Shown here: positions 22,248 to 32,306 of the stretch, in pieces
Position numbering within the stretch: the stretch's first letter is position 1
Layout: each line of letters opens with the position of its first letter
From: Candidatus Symbiopectobacterium sp. 'North America'
GTDB lineage: Bacteria > Pseudomonadota > Gammaproteobacteria > Enterobacterales > Enterobacteriaceae
DNA length: 64,000 bases
Direction: 5' to 3'
Assembly: GCF_015762685.1 (NCBI RefSeq)
Contig: NZ_PEHF01000026.1
Coordinates: 1-64,000, forward strand
Made by a program: the position numbers and the translations under genes
Notes under the pieces: generated by a model
Told to the model about the DNA's origin: nothing
Seen by the model: the letters and a program-made list of their open reading frames with translations, nothing else
Databases searched by the model: none

Positions 22248-23024
22248 TTACTGTAATAATTCACCCAGTTGACGTAGCACGTCCTGGGTTTGATGAATCA
22301 GCGGGTAGTAGTAAGCCCCAAACGCTGCCGCCAGCACGGCACACAGGCCGAGAAACAGGACTCTGAGCGACACTTGTTTACGCAGGCGATAGCGCGATGC
22401 CTGCTGCCCGAGATTTTGGTGAAACACCGTAGGAACGGCGGCAGGTTCCGGATGTAACGCGTCGTACAGTTTTCGAACCACACGATCCAGTTCCTCACGT
22501 CCTTGCACCATCACCCGGTAGCGCCCTTCAAACCCCAGACACAGGCACAGATAGATAAATTCGAGAATGTCACGATAGCGCGCCGGGTCCTCCTGAAGGC
22601 GATCCAGCAGCACGAACACTTTTTCGCCTCCCCAGGTTTCATTGTGAAAACGAGTCAGTAGCGAATGGGCGGACCAGATACTCTGCGCCCCCCATTCCCG
22701 CGCCATCACGGCCTCATCGATAACAGTGCACAGAATGTAGCGAAACGACAGGATCACGCCATTTTCATAGCGATGGGCATGCAACTCCTGCTCAATGGCC
22801 TGAATTTCGGACACCACCCGCTGATAGAGATCTGGCACGTCGTCGTAAGCCACAAGTTGACGCACGCGCTCCACCATCCCCAATAGCGGCGTCACCGCAT
22901 CGATCATCGGGTTGACACTCTGGCCGCGCAGACTGAACCAGTAATCGGAGTCACTATCCAGTTGCCGGGCATGGTCATACAGCAGGTCGCCCAGTTGATT
23001 GTTTTTAATCACGTCTATGCTCAT
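22248..23024 (-). CDS. tssL: T6SS membrane complex protein TssL (DotU/IcmH)
   Basis: 258 residues, intact. The cytoplasmic DotU domain spans about residues 30-210 (YDDVPDLYQRVVSEIQAIEQ, ILCTVIDEAVMARE, LEFIYLCLCLGFEGRYRV), and a single C-terminal membrane anchor is present (VLFLGLCAVLAAAFGAYYYP). There is no OmpA/peptidoglycan-binding extension, as in the short TssL class, which relies on other subunits for wall contact. It normally forms the membrane complex with TssJ and TssM; TssM is absent from this window and TssJ is broken, so TssL has no partners here. Confidence 0.9.
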   Translation of the reverse strand: MSIDVIKNNQLGDLLYDHARQLDSDSDYWFSLRGQSVNPMIDAVTPLLGMVERVRQLVAYDDVPDLYQRVVSEIQAIEQELHAHRYENGVILSFRYILCTVIDEAVMAREWGAQSIWSAHSLLTRFHNETWGGEKVFVLLDRLQEDPARYRDILEFIYLCLCLGFEGRYRVMVQGREELDRVVRKLYDALHPEPAAVPTVFHQNLGQQASRYRLRKQVSLRVLFLGLCAVLAAAFGAYYYPLIHQTQDVLRQLGELLQ

Positions 23025-23037
23025 CGTTTCCCCTCAG

Positions 23038-24246
23038 TTAACCCTGACCACGGATAGCCCACAGCTGCATATCCAGCTCTGGGAATTCGCCCGCAATATG
23101 GAACGCCAGGGTGTTGCCGGACACCAGCACCTGCCAGGAAGGGCTTTGTCTGTCCAATTGGAAATAGCTGTAACCGGCGTGATACGGCAGTTGGCGTGGT
23201 GCAACCGGTAACGGCAGCAGCGGCATGCCCGGTAATTACAGACTGATCAGTTCACGGATCTTCTCTCTGGAGGCAATCTTGGTCTGTTGCAACAGTGGCT
23301 TGCTCAGGTGCTCCTGCGGCATCCGCGCCTTGACCGCCAGCACAAACTCGGCGCTGGACAACAGCTCAGCATCGCCCACCACCGTGACCATGACCCCATA
23401 GGGCTGCTTGATGAGCTGGACAGAGACAGCACGCGGCGACAACACAGTGCTCAGCGCCTGACGCAGCGCTAACATTATCGGTTCGAAGCTGCTCTTCGGG
23501 GGTTCGTGGCGATAGGCAGGAAACTCCGGCGGCAGTCGAGACTCGTCGGTAAAGGTCATCAGTTCGCCACACAGCGCGACCAGTACTGTTCAGGATGCAA
23601 CGTGCCGAGGCGCGCCAGATGGGACAAACGGGGCTGCGCGCGGTTAAGCAGTTACAGCATCATGAATTCCGCCACATCGGCGACGCCTTGTTGCCCCGGC
23701 GCGTCGATGCGTTGTGCCAGACCGCGCGCACGCTCGGCGACCAACCCTGCGGATTCCCCCAAAAGCGTTTCAGGGCAGGAATAGCCGTGATGCTCACGCT
23801 GCATGGCATAAAGTTTGGATCGAGCACCAACCCGCCATCGGGGCGTTTATCGAGAATAGTGGCGATGCGCCTGCAAGCAGCTGGCAACCCCCTGCCCCGG
23901 CTGTCCGACTTTCGCTGACACCGCTTACCGCCAGCGGCAAGGCGAGATAGACCTTATGATTGGCCAGCGCTACGTCGGTCATCTCCAGCGGCGGTGGCAG
24001 CACATCGTCACTGGGAATAGTGAACACGGTGCCATCTGGCATCACACCGCTGGCGTTAACCAGCGCAATACGGCCAAAGTTGAGATAATCTTCATTAATC
24101 GCCAGCGTTTGCAGGCCATAAAAATAGTCGCTGAGCGCGCTAAGACGCGCGTGCAAGGTGTAGTCGCTATGCCGTAGCTGCTGTTGAAAATGCTGCGGTT
24201 TGATGAAAAGCCCTTCCCGCCAAATAACGCGATTTCGACTCGACAT
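23038..24246 (-). pseudogene. tssK: T6SS baseplate protein TssK, multiply broken
   Basis: The N-terminal 110 residues are intact (VIWREGLFIKPQHFQQQLRH, TVFTIPSDDVLPPPLEMTDV), but the frame is lost near 23890 with roughly 40 residues missing compared with typical 440-residue TssK. It shifts again near 23755, meets a TAA in RLIDAPG...EFMML at about 23652, and after LISL reads TAA at 23236-23238 where homologues have Gln before LPGMPLLPLPVAP. The C-terminal domain (FHIAGEFPELDMQLWAIRG) that contacts the membrane complex is otherwise complete. Four or more lesions; non-functional. Confidence 0.8.
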
Positions 24247-24248
24247 GG

Positions 24249-24771
24249 TTATTCTTCTTCCTGGTCTTTTTTGATGTCGACTTCATCCCGGCGCAGGTGC
24301 ACCAGAACCTGATAACTGCGGCCGGTGTTTTTCAGTTTGATCACCTTGCGTCACTCCGCACTCTCCGGAGCGGCATAGCGCGCGATGACACCGATGTAAT
24401 GCACCTTGGCATCCAACGCTTCGGGCGGCAGGTACTTAAACTGCCCCGGCAGCAGGGTGTAGTCCTGATGACTGACATAGTTTTTGGTCAGCGCCTTTTC
24501 GATATCCTCCGTGATCTGGTCGTAGTCGGCGGCCAGCAAGCGAGAATCCTCAGCCAGTAACACCAGTTGGAATTCGATGGGCGCGGCATCACCGCTCTCG
24601 TTGGGGTTTACGTTCGGCTCTGCCAGCAGGCTAAACCCCACCGTGGAGGGCTGATGATCGTTAGCCTACCTGAATATCTGGATTGGCAGCAACTTTCGCC
24701 ATCTTGCCGAGGGTGGTGTAGCTTGGCAGCAACGCCAACAGGCTGATAAAACAGAGCACTCGCCACATCAT
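24249..24771 (-). pseudogene. tssJ: T6SS outer-membrane lipoprotein TssJ, lipobox Cys lost, frameshift and stop
   Basis: Signal VLCFISLLALLPSYTTLGKM has Tyr where the lipidated Cys should be (TAC for TGC). The frame shifts by one base near 24663 between PDIQVG and NDHQPSTVGFSLLAEP. The transthyretin-like core follows (IEFQLVLLAEDSRLLAADYD, LLPGQFKYLPPEAL), then TGA at 24351-24353 replaces Trp after APESAE; the original tail continues RKVIKLKNTGRSYQVLVHL to the TAA at 24249. Its ATG overlaps the fha stop. Three independent defects. Confidence 0.8.
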
Positions 24772-25978
24772 TGCTGCGCCTGCTGTTGACGCACCGCGCG
24801 GTCATACGCCTGGGCGCAGACCTGCAGAAACAGCTTCTGAAACCCCTGCTGGCGCACAAAAGTCAGCTCACGGTAGTAGTGCTGGTACATTTCCCATGCC
24901 CAACCGTCATCCACCACATCCTGCTCGCCGCTACGGCGATAATGGGCAAAACGGTCGAGCAAGGCGGCTGGAGAGAATGCTTGCAGGATGGTTTCCAGCA
25001 CAACGCTAATTGCCTGCTGGTTTGCCGCCTGATGCACCCGGACGTTATTCAGCACTTAAGCCACCGCTGCCGGTGCAGAAAGGTGGACTGGGCTTTTTTC
25101 GTCGGCAAACAACAACGGCAAGGTGCCGGCATAGTCCAGACCCAGACGCAGCGGGTTATCTTCAATCGGACGCAGATGGGTATCCGCCAATGCGCCTTGC
25201 CCACGCTGCAAGACCAGCAGGCTTTCCACCATGGCTCGCAGACTTTTTCCCATCTCTTCCAGCATCTCTCGCTGTTGTTTTGCATCCTCCAGCGTCAACG
25301 TTTGACACGCATCAACGGCGCCAACAGGTGGCTATCCAGTGAACCCGATGCATCGTGCGTCACAAGGGGATTGTTGATGTCGGGTAATTCCACAAATTTC
25401 TGGTCCATGGTATCCTCAGCAGCTGAAAAAGCGGTAAGCGCAGTCGGTAACGCCGCCTCCGCATGGTCACCGTGGGAATTCAGCAGGCTCTGATGCTGCT
25501 CTTGCTGCAATACCCACAGCGGATCGTTAGTGACATCGCGTAGCGCGTCCGTCTTTGTCTGACGTTTGGTCGCGTCCCCGAGCCAGCCATCAAGCCCACT
25601 CGCGGTATCCTGCCCCAGCAGTTGGTCGATATTCTTTTCCTGCATCAGGTCGTTCAGGTACACACCAAGACGAAATGGGCCAATAACCAGTTCATCGCCG
25701 TGTGACAACAGCACGTTGCACCCACGACCAATCGGCGACAGCGAGCCATTGATAAAGGACTGCCTGCTCAGATCGCACAGGCTTAAATGGCCATCGCGCA
25801 TCTCAATTCGAGCATGTTCCGGCAGCACGGCACCCAGCCTATCGCGCAGTTGCCAATGGTCCTTTTCTGACGCCCCCAGCGTGCTGCCGTTGTGGTTAAA
25901 CTGGTGCTGCACCTGAGAATTGATATCCAACTGTTCGCTGTTGAGAACAACCAGAGTGAGTGGATGACTAACGGTCAC
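24768..25978 (-). pseudogene. T6SS FHA-domain scaffold protein (VasC/TagH-like), frameshift and stop
   Basis: GTG 25978 follows CAGGAG. The N-terminal FHA domain occupies about residues 5-105 (RLGAVLPEHARIEMRDGHLS, NGSLSPIGRG). A flexible linker and the type VI FHA C-terminal helical domain follow (TLTLEDAKQQREMLEEMGKS, LLDRFAHYRRSGE, AWEMYQHYYRELTF). A 1-nt indel near 25310-25320 shifts the frame at LLAPLMR, and a TAA at 25056-25058 replaces the codon between AAVA and VLNNVRV. FHA proteins bind phospho-threonine and tie T6SS assembly to Ser/Thr kinase signalling; no kinase gene is visible here. Confidence 0.75.
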
Positions 25979-26016
25979 ATTGACTCCTGAACGCGATGTA
26001 CACGTGAACACACTAT

Positions 26017-26983
26017 TTACTCTTGAACGCAGATCGTTACGTAAGGCTCTGCCGGAGGCTGCCCAAGGAAACTACTCCAGCCTAAAATGCCGCTCTGCTC
26101 ACTGCCCAACCTCAACCCTTGAGCTTCATCCTCGGCAAAGCCAAGGCGTAAATCCCACGCCAACTGATCGCGCAGAATAAAAGAGACGAAGCACACCAAC
26201 GGCTGAAAGTGCTCGCCGTTGGGCAAGAAGCTTAGGAATCGGCCAAAACTCAGACTGCCAATCTTCAGCAGGAACTTACCCGCGCAGTCATTGACGTTGT
26301 CGCCAATGACAAAATCGCCCCCCCAGCGCAATGTTGGCTTTGCCAAGCCGGTTCTGCTGGCTTTTGTGGATCGCCACCCGACGTTTTTGCCAGGCCAGCA
26401 CCTCCACGTCCTCGAGGTCAAAACAGTGGCTCACCAACCCCGCCACCACTTCCGGCGAACGGCTGGGACTGGCGAGCACCCCAGCATACGAGAGCATCTT
26501 GGCGCGGTTCACCGGCAGGCTCTCGCGTACTGCGTCATTCCCCAGCCCAACCAGCGCAAACATCAGCCGTGAAAAGCTGTCCTCGCCATCGTTCTGAAAA
26601 CGCACGTGGTAGCGATATTTACGCCAGGCACGGTGCAGCAACGTGAGCAAACGATGATGGAAAAAATCGAGAAACAGCCCCAGTTTCTGTTCCCCCTGCG
26701 CGTACTCCCAGGCGAGATCGTCCAGGTAGTTGCCCGGCATTGGCGACTGACTGCCGTGCATGCCCAAAAACGTGACTTCGAGCGTCTGACGTCCGTTCTC
26801 ATCGCGTTCCACCTGCACGATATCGCCTGGGTGAAAGCCGATGGATGCCGTGGAGCGAAAACGCAACCGCTCCTGCTCCGGGCGAAAATCCAATGCCCGT
26901 TCCAGATCCACACCTTCCAACTGATTGAGCAGTTCAACCAACTGGTAGAAATTAAAACGCGATGCGTCCTGATAGAACGTCAC
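26017..26983 (-). pseudogene. tssG: T6SS baseplate wedge protein TssG, fused to TssF and frameshifted
   Basis: The TssG sequence begins TFYQDASRFNFYQLVELLNQ directly in frame with TssF, with no stop between them. The core continues RFRSTASIGFHPGDIVQV, MPGNYLDDLAWEYAQG and FLDFFHHRLLTLLHRAWRKY. A seventh C in a homopolymer (26318-26324) shifts the frame after KANIALGG; in the correct frame it continues DFVIGDNVNDCAGKF to the stop at 26017. Total length about 322 residues is normal for TssG. A GTG at 26981-26983 could serve as an internal start. Baseplate wedge is TssE-TssF2-TssG. Confidence 0.8.
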
Positions 26984-28747
26984 ATCATCGATGTGCTGAC
27001 CTATCTGCACCGGCCATCGGTAGCGCTCCTTGTTATCGAGATTAACCACCTCCAGCAGGTGGAAGGCGTTGACGCTGGCGTACAGTGAGAAAAAGTGCGC
27101 CAGTAAGGTACTGAACAGATACAGCTCACCTTCGTTACCAAATGCAGATTGCCGCACTGACAGCACCGATTTCAGACCCCGCACCGGCATTCCCTGTACC
27201 AACCGATCAATTGGTGTGGTTTCAATAGTTTCTATCCCCGCCAATCGCTTACGTGATGCCTGTTCCGCCTGCTTATCGTGCAGCGCGGGAAAATCGTAGG
27301 TGCGCAAAATCTGTACCAGAGCATCACGGCGCAGTAACGACACATAGTTGAGCGACAGATTAGAGATCAGTGTCCAGTGCAGGCTACCGTCCATCGCCGG
27401 ACGCAGCGGGCGGGAGGGCCGAATCAGGTTGCGAAAGGTGGCGAACGTTGGCGATGTGCCGGTTGGCACACAGATGCTGCCCACAGGCAGTTGTGCGGCG
27501 CGAGCGCGGTTGGTGCAGGTCAATGCCACCGAGATCGATTCGTCAAGATTGATCGCTTCGCGTTCATCCCCTCGCACAAATGACAACAGGTGTTCGAAAC
27601 CATTTCCCTCTACTGCCTCTTTCACCCGAATGCGGTAGTAAAGCGCCAGCCGTCCTTTGGCACGTTCGATCTGATGCTGAAAACTTTCAAAAGGTTGATA
27701 GCGTCGTGGCACACCGCGCGAGCGTCCGGCACGACCTTCCACCCACCCTTCTACGCTGTCCACCGAGAAAATCTCAAAGCTGTCAGCATGACGGAAGCTG
27801 GCTTTGAGCGGATACTCCGTCTGACGACCGTTGAGATTAATCGGCTCACTGTCGTGCTGAAACAGGTTAATGGCGGGCACACAATTGAGCAGAAAAGCGT
27901 CCGACCGGATTTTCAGCTCGGTGGGCAACGGACGATCGAAACAGAAATGCAGCCGGAACGACGTAAGCATCATCGGCAAATCGGGCCAAAGGGCTCCGGA
28001 CAGCTCAAAGAACTGGAAGCTTTCTGGAAAGCAGAAATACTCCTGCAAAATGTGATAACCGGAGTAGACATTACCGGGGTATGGCAGCAGCGCATCTTCG
28101 CGTTCAAAGCCGACCATTTTCAACGCGCTCGCCTCCTGGCGAAAACGCTGCCCCTCTACCTCCAACTCAATGTGCGACAGTTTACTGGCAAGCCAGAAAT
28201 AGAGCTCAGAGGCGGTATAGGTATCGCCACCAAGGTAGAAGCGCAGCTTATCCAATTGCAGCTGTTGTAACGATTGCGGTCCGTGTAGCGCGATATCTAC
28301 GGTGATGGTGGAGAGGTCGTTACCGCTTTGTACATGGATGTGGCGAATGTCTGCCGGGTAGATCCAGGCGTCGTGGCAGGTTCGAAAATGGCACACCACG
28401 TCGTCCATCGTTAAGCTATCCAGCTCACACCCTCCGGCCACGAAAGCCGGTTGCGCCAGCGCCCCTGGCAGCACCGAAAACTGCATGATGGTCATGCTTG
28501 GCACCGGACGCAGATAGTTCGGCCACAACATACCCAGCAAACCGTGAGTCAGTTCAGGAAACTCATCCTCAAGCTTGGCGCGCAGGCTTCCGGTCAGAAA
28601 GGCGAACCCTTCCAGCAACCGCTCGACATCCGGGTCCGTGGTCTGCTCGGACAAAAAGCGCGTAAGCTCAGGATGTGATTTGGCAAATTCACGCCCTTGC
28701 AAGCGCAAGAAGGTCAACTCATCCCTGAAAAACTGTTCCAATGACAT
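26984..28747 (-). CDS. tssF: T6SS baseplate wedge protein TssF (reads through into TssG)
   Basis: 588 codons with normal TssF content: MSLEQFFRDELTFLRLQGRE at the start, the middle jelly-roll-like section (GGDTYTASELYFWLASKLSH), and the C-terminus (FSTLLAHFFSLYASVNAFHL, ERYRWPVQIGQHI). No stop codon follows: the frame runs on into tssG as one 819-codon reading frame. In other clusters the two are separate, usually overlapping genes, so a small in-frame change removed the tssF stop. TssF itself is complete, but its C-terminus would carry most of TssG and then 20 shifted residues. Confidence 0.8.
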
Positions 28748-28765
28748 AGCGCCTCAATGACAGAG

Positions 28766-29197
28766 TCAGACCATTCGGTAATGGCGGTGGTTATCAATCT
28801 GAATGTTGAACGACGTGACCTGCTCCAGATCGTCCAGCTTGACGTGAGCAGTCACCAGAAATGACATCTCCAAGGGATTCGATAACGACCCCGAATCCAT
28901 GACGTCCACATGCACAATGCGCGGCTCAAAGCGGCAAATGCACTGCCGGATCGCTTCGCAAATTTTGCCGTAAATATCAGCGCCCCCTTGCGTTGCGTCA
29001 TTGAAATCAATCACGCCCAACTCAGGTGCACTGCGGCAATTGCCCGGACGGGTATTGAGCACGTTGCCCAACTGGCGTTTGATGGACAAAATCAGTGTCT
29101 CAAGTTTCGTTTCAGGGGACGCGCGCCGCGTCTCCCCCCGAATGCGATCGAACAGACTTGCCGTACTTCCCCGTTCCCAGGCAGAAAGTGACGGCAT
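28766..29197 (-). CDS. tssE: T6SS baseplate protein TssE (gp25-like)
   Basis: 143 residues, intact, 5 bp after tssC and 18 bp before tssF. The GPW/gp25 fold is recognisable: SIKRQLGNVLNTRPGNCRSA, the conserved ELGVIDFND, IRQCICRFEPRIVHVDV. The family motif EPR (here FEPR) that contacts the sheath is present. TssE initiates sheath polymerisation at the baseplate. No damage seen. Confidence 0.92.
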   Translation of the reverse strand: MPSLSAWERGSTASLFDRIRGETRRASPETKLETLILSIKRQLGNVLNTRPGNCRSAPELGVIDFNDATQGGADIYGKICEAIRQCICRFEPRIVHVDVMDSGSLSNPLEMSFLVTAHVKLDDLEQVTSFNIQIDNHRHYRMV

Positions 29198-29202
29198 CAG
29201 TC

Positions 29203-30681
29203 TTATTCCTTATCCAAACGCCCAAGCAGTGACAGTTTGAAGTTAGCACCCATGTATTTGAAATGGTGGCGAACTGACAGCGAGACCTGATACCAGCCCG
29301 GTTCCCCTTCCACATCCAGCACCTTGATCTGCGCGGCACGCAGCGGACGACGGCTACGCACGTCTGCTGGCGGGTTTTCCTGATCCGCGATGTACTGTTT
29401 GATCCAGGTATTCAGCTCACGCTCCAGATCCTGACGTTCTTTCCACGCGCCAATCTGTTCGCGCTGCAACACCTTGATGTAGTGCGCCAGACGGTTGATG
29501 ATGAACATGTACGGCAGTTGGGTGCCCAACTTGTAGTTGGTTTCCGCTTCTTTACCCTCTTTAGTATTGGGGAATACTTTGGGTTTCTGCACCGAGTTGG
29601 CGGAGAAGAATGCGGCGTTGTCGCTGCCCTTGCGCATGCTCAGCGTGATGAAGCCCTCTTCGGCCATCTCATATTCGCGGCGGTCAGTGATCAGCACTTC
29701 CGTCGGAATTTTTGCCTGCAATTGCCCCATGGCTTCATATACGTGTACTGGCAGGTCAGTAATGGCACCACCGCTTTGCGGGCCGATAATGTTCGGGCAC
29801 CAACGGTATTTGGCGAAGCTGTCGGTAATTGGCGCCCCCATCAGATAGGCGGTATTGCCCCACAGATAGTGATCGTGATCGGCGCTGATCTCTTCTTTGT
29901 AATTGAAGCCTTTGATGGGGTTTTCTACCGGATCGTAAGGCAGGCGTGCCAGAAAATGCGGCGCTGTCAATCCCAGGTAGCGGGCATCCTCGGACTCACG
30001 CAGTGAACGCCACTTGGTATAGACTGGGCCTTCGAATACGGATTTCAGATCCTTGATAGTCGGCAGCTCGGTGAAGCTGTCGACGCCGAAAAAGGTCGGC
30101 GCGACGGAAGACACGAACGGCGCATGCGCCATTGCCCCCACGGCACTGACATATTGCAGCAGTTTGATATCGGGTGCGCTTTGCGTCATGGCATAGTCAC
30201 CGATCACCCCACCGATTGGCTGCCCACCGAATTGCCCATAACCACTGGAGTATACGTATTTGTAAAAAACAGATTGGGTAATTTCCGGAGCAAACTCAAA
30301 ATCATCCAGCAGCTCTTCTTTGGTGGCATGGAGCACCAGCAGCTTGATGTTTTCACGAAAGTCAGTGCGATCGACGAGCAGTTTCAGCGAGCGCCAGGAG
30401 GATTCAAGCTCCTGTAACGGTTTGGCATATAGAATAACATCGACCTGCTTGCTTAATGTTTTGTCCAGTTCAACGATCATGCTATCGACCAGCGCTTTGT
30501 TTACCGGTTCTGCGGTATTGCCGTTGTCAAGGATATTGGCCACCAGCGCCGCAATTCCCTGTTTGGCTACGTTGTAGCCTTCATCGACCGGCGTAATGCG
30601 TGCCTGCGCCATGATTTCATCCAGCAACGAACCGGAGGCACTGACGGCGCTGGCCTGTGTTTGTTCTTCAATGATTGACAT
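29203..30681 (-). CDS. tssC: T6SS sheath protein TssC (VipB)
   Basis: 492 residues, intact, normal length. Landmarks: LETSWRSLKLLVDRT-like opening (ESSWRSLKLLVDRTDFRENI), GQPIGGVIGDYAM, TKWRSLRESEDARYLGLTAP, ALVLEREL-like end replaced here by QREQIGAWKERQDLERELNT, and the C-terminal GWYQVSLSVRHHFKYMGANF. Together with TssB it builds the contractile sheath. It is 32 bp downstream of tssB. With ClpV, TssK and TssM gone, the sheath proteins have no use; their intactness may be chance or slow decay. Confidence 0.95.
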   Translation of the reverse strand: MSIIEEQTQASAVSASGSLLDEIMAQARITPVDEGYNVAKQGIAALVANILDNGNTAEPVNKALVDSMIVELDKTLSKQVDVILYAKPLQELESSWRSLKLLVDRTDFRENIKLLVLHATKEELLDDFEFAPEITQSVFYKYVYSSGYGQFGGQPIGGVIGDYAMTQSAPDIKLLQYVSAVGAMAHAPFVSSVAPTFFGVDSFTELPTIKDLKSVFEGPVYTKWRSLRESEDARYLGLTAPHFLARLPYDPVENPIKGFNYKEEISADHDHYLWGNTAYLMGAPITDSFAKYRWCPNIIGPQSGGAITDLPVHVYEAMGQLQAKIPTEVLITDRREYEMAEEGFITLSMRKGSDNAAFFSANSVQKPKVFPNTKEGKEAETNYKLGTQLPYMFIINRLAHYIKVLQREQIGAWKERQDLERELNTWIKQYIADQENPPADVRSRRPLRAAQIKVLDVEGEPGWYQVSLSVRHHFKYMGANFKLSLLGRLDKE

Positions 30682-30713
30682 CGTTATTTCCCTATCTCGT
30701 TAGTAGGGAATGA

Positions 30714-31217
30714 TTATTCGGCAGGTTTCACCAGATCCAGTTCTTTAAGCAGTTGTTCTCTGGCTTCATCGCTGGCTGACAGATTCTGTAACCGGTTACG
30801 GAAAGCGGGAATATTGCCGAGCAGCCCCTTGAGGGCAACGAGTGCTTCACGCAGTTCCAGCAGCTTGCGCAATTCAGGCACCTGCTGAGCAATACAGTCG
30901 GGAGAAAAGTCATTCAATGAAGTAATATTCAACTTCACCGATATATCATCTTGAGCATCGTCTTCCAGGCGATTCGGAACGTTGAAATTCAATTCTAACT
31001 TTGCTTCTTTCATTACCGAGGCGAAATTATTTTTGTCGATCGACACCGTGTTACGCTCCTCAATCGGCGTATCCTCGGTACGGCCTTTCATATTTCCCAC
31101 GACCATCAACGTCAGCGGCAACTCTATTTCTGCCTGCTGGCCTCCGGTGGCAGGGACATATTTGATATTAATACGCTCTTTTGGTGCGACAGATGCACCG
31201 TCAGTTCCTTTTGCCAT
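30714..31217 (-). CDS. tssB: T6SS sheath protein TssB (VipA)
   Basis: 167 residues, intact, first gene of the minus-strand cluster. Typical sequence: ERINIKYVPATGGQQAEIEL, LTLMVVGNMKGRTEDTP, SVMKEAKLELNFNVPN, LNDFSPDCIAQQVPELRKLL and a helical tail ending LDLVKPAE. Forms the sheath with TssC; its N-terminal ClpV-binding helix lies in TssC. Upstream 31218-31800 is AT-rich and probably holds the promoter, but I could not find a convincing sigma-54 -24/-12 element. Confidence 0.95.
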   Translation of the reverse strand: MAKGTDGASVAPKERINIKYVPATGGQQAEIELPLTLMVVGNMKGRTEDTPIEERNTVSIDKNNFASVMKEAKLELNFNVPNRLEDDAQDDISVKLNITSLNDFSPDCIAQQVPELRKLLELREALVALKGLLGNIPAFRNRLQNLSASDEAREQLLKELDLVKPAE

Positions 31218-32306
31218 AAGTCAATACTCGTATAGGGGTGCCATCACCCGAAAAAAGTAAAGCCGAATCCTACCGGATGCTGTCATCGACAATGAGAGAG
31301 CAAACCAGCAGAGAGCAAATAAGATTTGTCATTCGACCAGCGATATAAAATTTAAAAACCGTGTTAAAAAATGAAAAAACATTTCAAAACGCGCACGCAC
31401 AGCAAATCGGAGTAAAAAAATTTACTCACAAACAATAAAAAAACAATTGTTGTCATCCGTTAAGCAATCATACACATAACATAAACGAACGGTTAACGGG
31501 TCTTAAATAAGACACTTTACACATTGAAACAATAACAATAACATAATTTCATTTTATCGATGGATGTTTTTAAGAAAACCGAAAAATCGAACAAAAAACG
31601 TCTGATTTTCATTAGGAAGACACAGGTATATTTATACGCTTTTTATTTTGATAAGAATAAAATAGTTAGCGTGTTAAGTGATTAACTTGGATATTATTCT
31701 GATTTTTACGATTTTCTTCCGGTTAATCAAACACCATTATTCAAGAATAAATCCTTAACATCCCTAGTTTAATTTAAGATTATTCTTATCTCTATTTTTT
31801 TGCGTTAAGGCAGAGGATAACAACATGATAAGCCATAAAACCTGCGCATCTATACCAACGGCAAATCAGCAAAACCCAATGAATCAGGAAACGATAAAAA
31901 GAGCAATGTAACAAAGCCTTAAAACCACATCCTTTGAGTGGGATTGCCAGATAAAAATGATGCAGTCCCGCAATACGCTACCTACGGGCCCACGTACAAA
32001 AAAATATTTCCAAGGAAAGGGAATGTTCTGATAACTAACTATCGAGCAAACTGGAAAAAGTCGCTCCGTTTAATCCATTAATCCGACGTTTTACTTCGCG
32101 TTAATCGTGCTATCCCAATCAGGTTAATCAGTGTTAACACCAAGACAGAAGAAAGAGAATAGGCCAGAGGTGCGGCCCACTTACCCTCCAGATCTTAACA
32201 ACAATAAGCAACAACATATGTTTTGCACATAGGTGCAAACAACTCGAAAAACTGTAACATTGCCTCGCTATATTCCTGCCTGTCGTCAACAGTCAGGGAT
32301 AAATCC
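31218..32306. other. Long AT-rich intergenic region upstream of T6SS and ABC operons
   Basis: About 1.1 kb without a recognisable gene, separating the divergent tssB and ABC permease genes. A 29-codon frame at 31825-31911 (starts MISHKTCASIPTANQQ) has an AGAGGATAAC leader but no recognised family. A small inverted repeat GGGTG/CACCC sits in the tssB leader near 31229-31240. The strong AT bias from 31300 to 31800 is compatible with an H-NS-silenced promoter, as known for T6SS clusters; that is inference. Confidence 0.4.

Noticed and set aside
31229..31260. Sigma-54 promoter (TGGCAC element) for tssB
   Set aside because: The TGGCAC is only about 10 bp from the start codon and lacks a proper TTGC at the -12 spacing.
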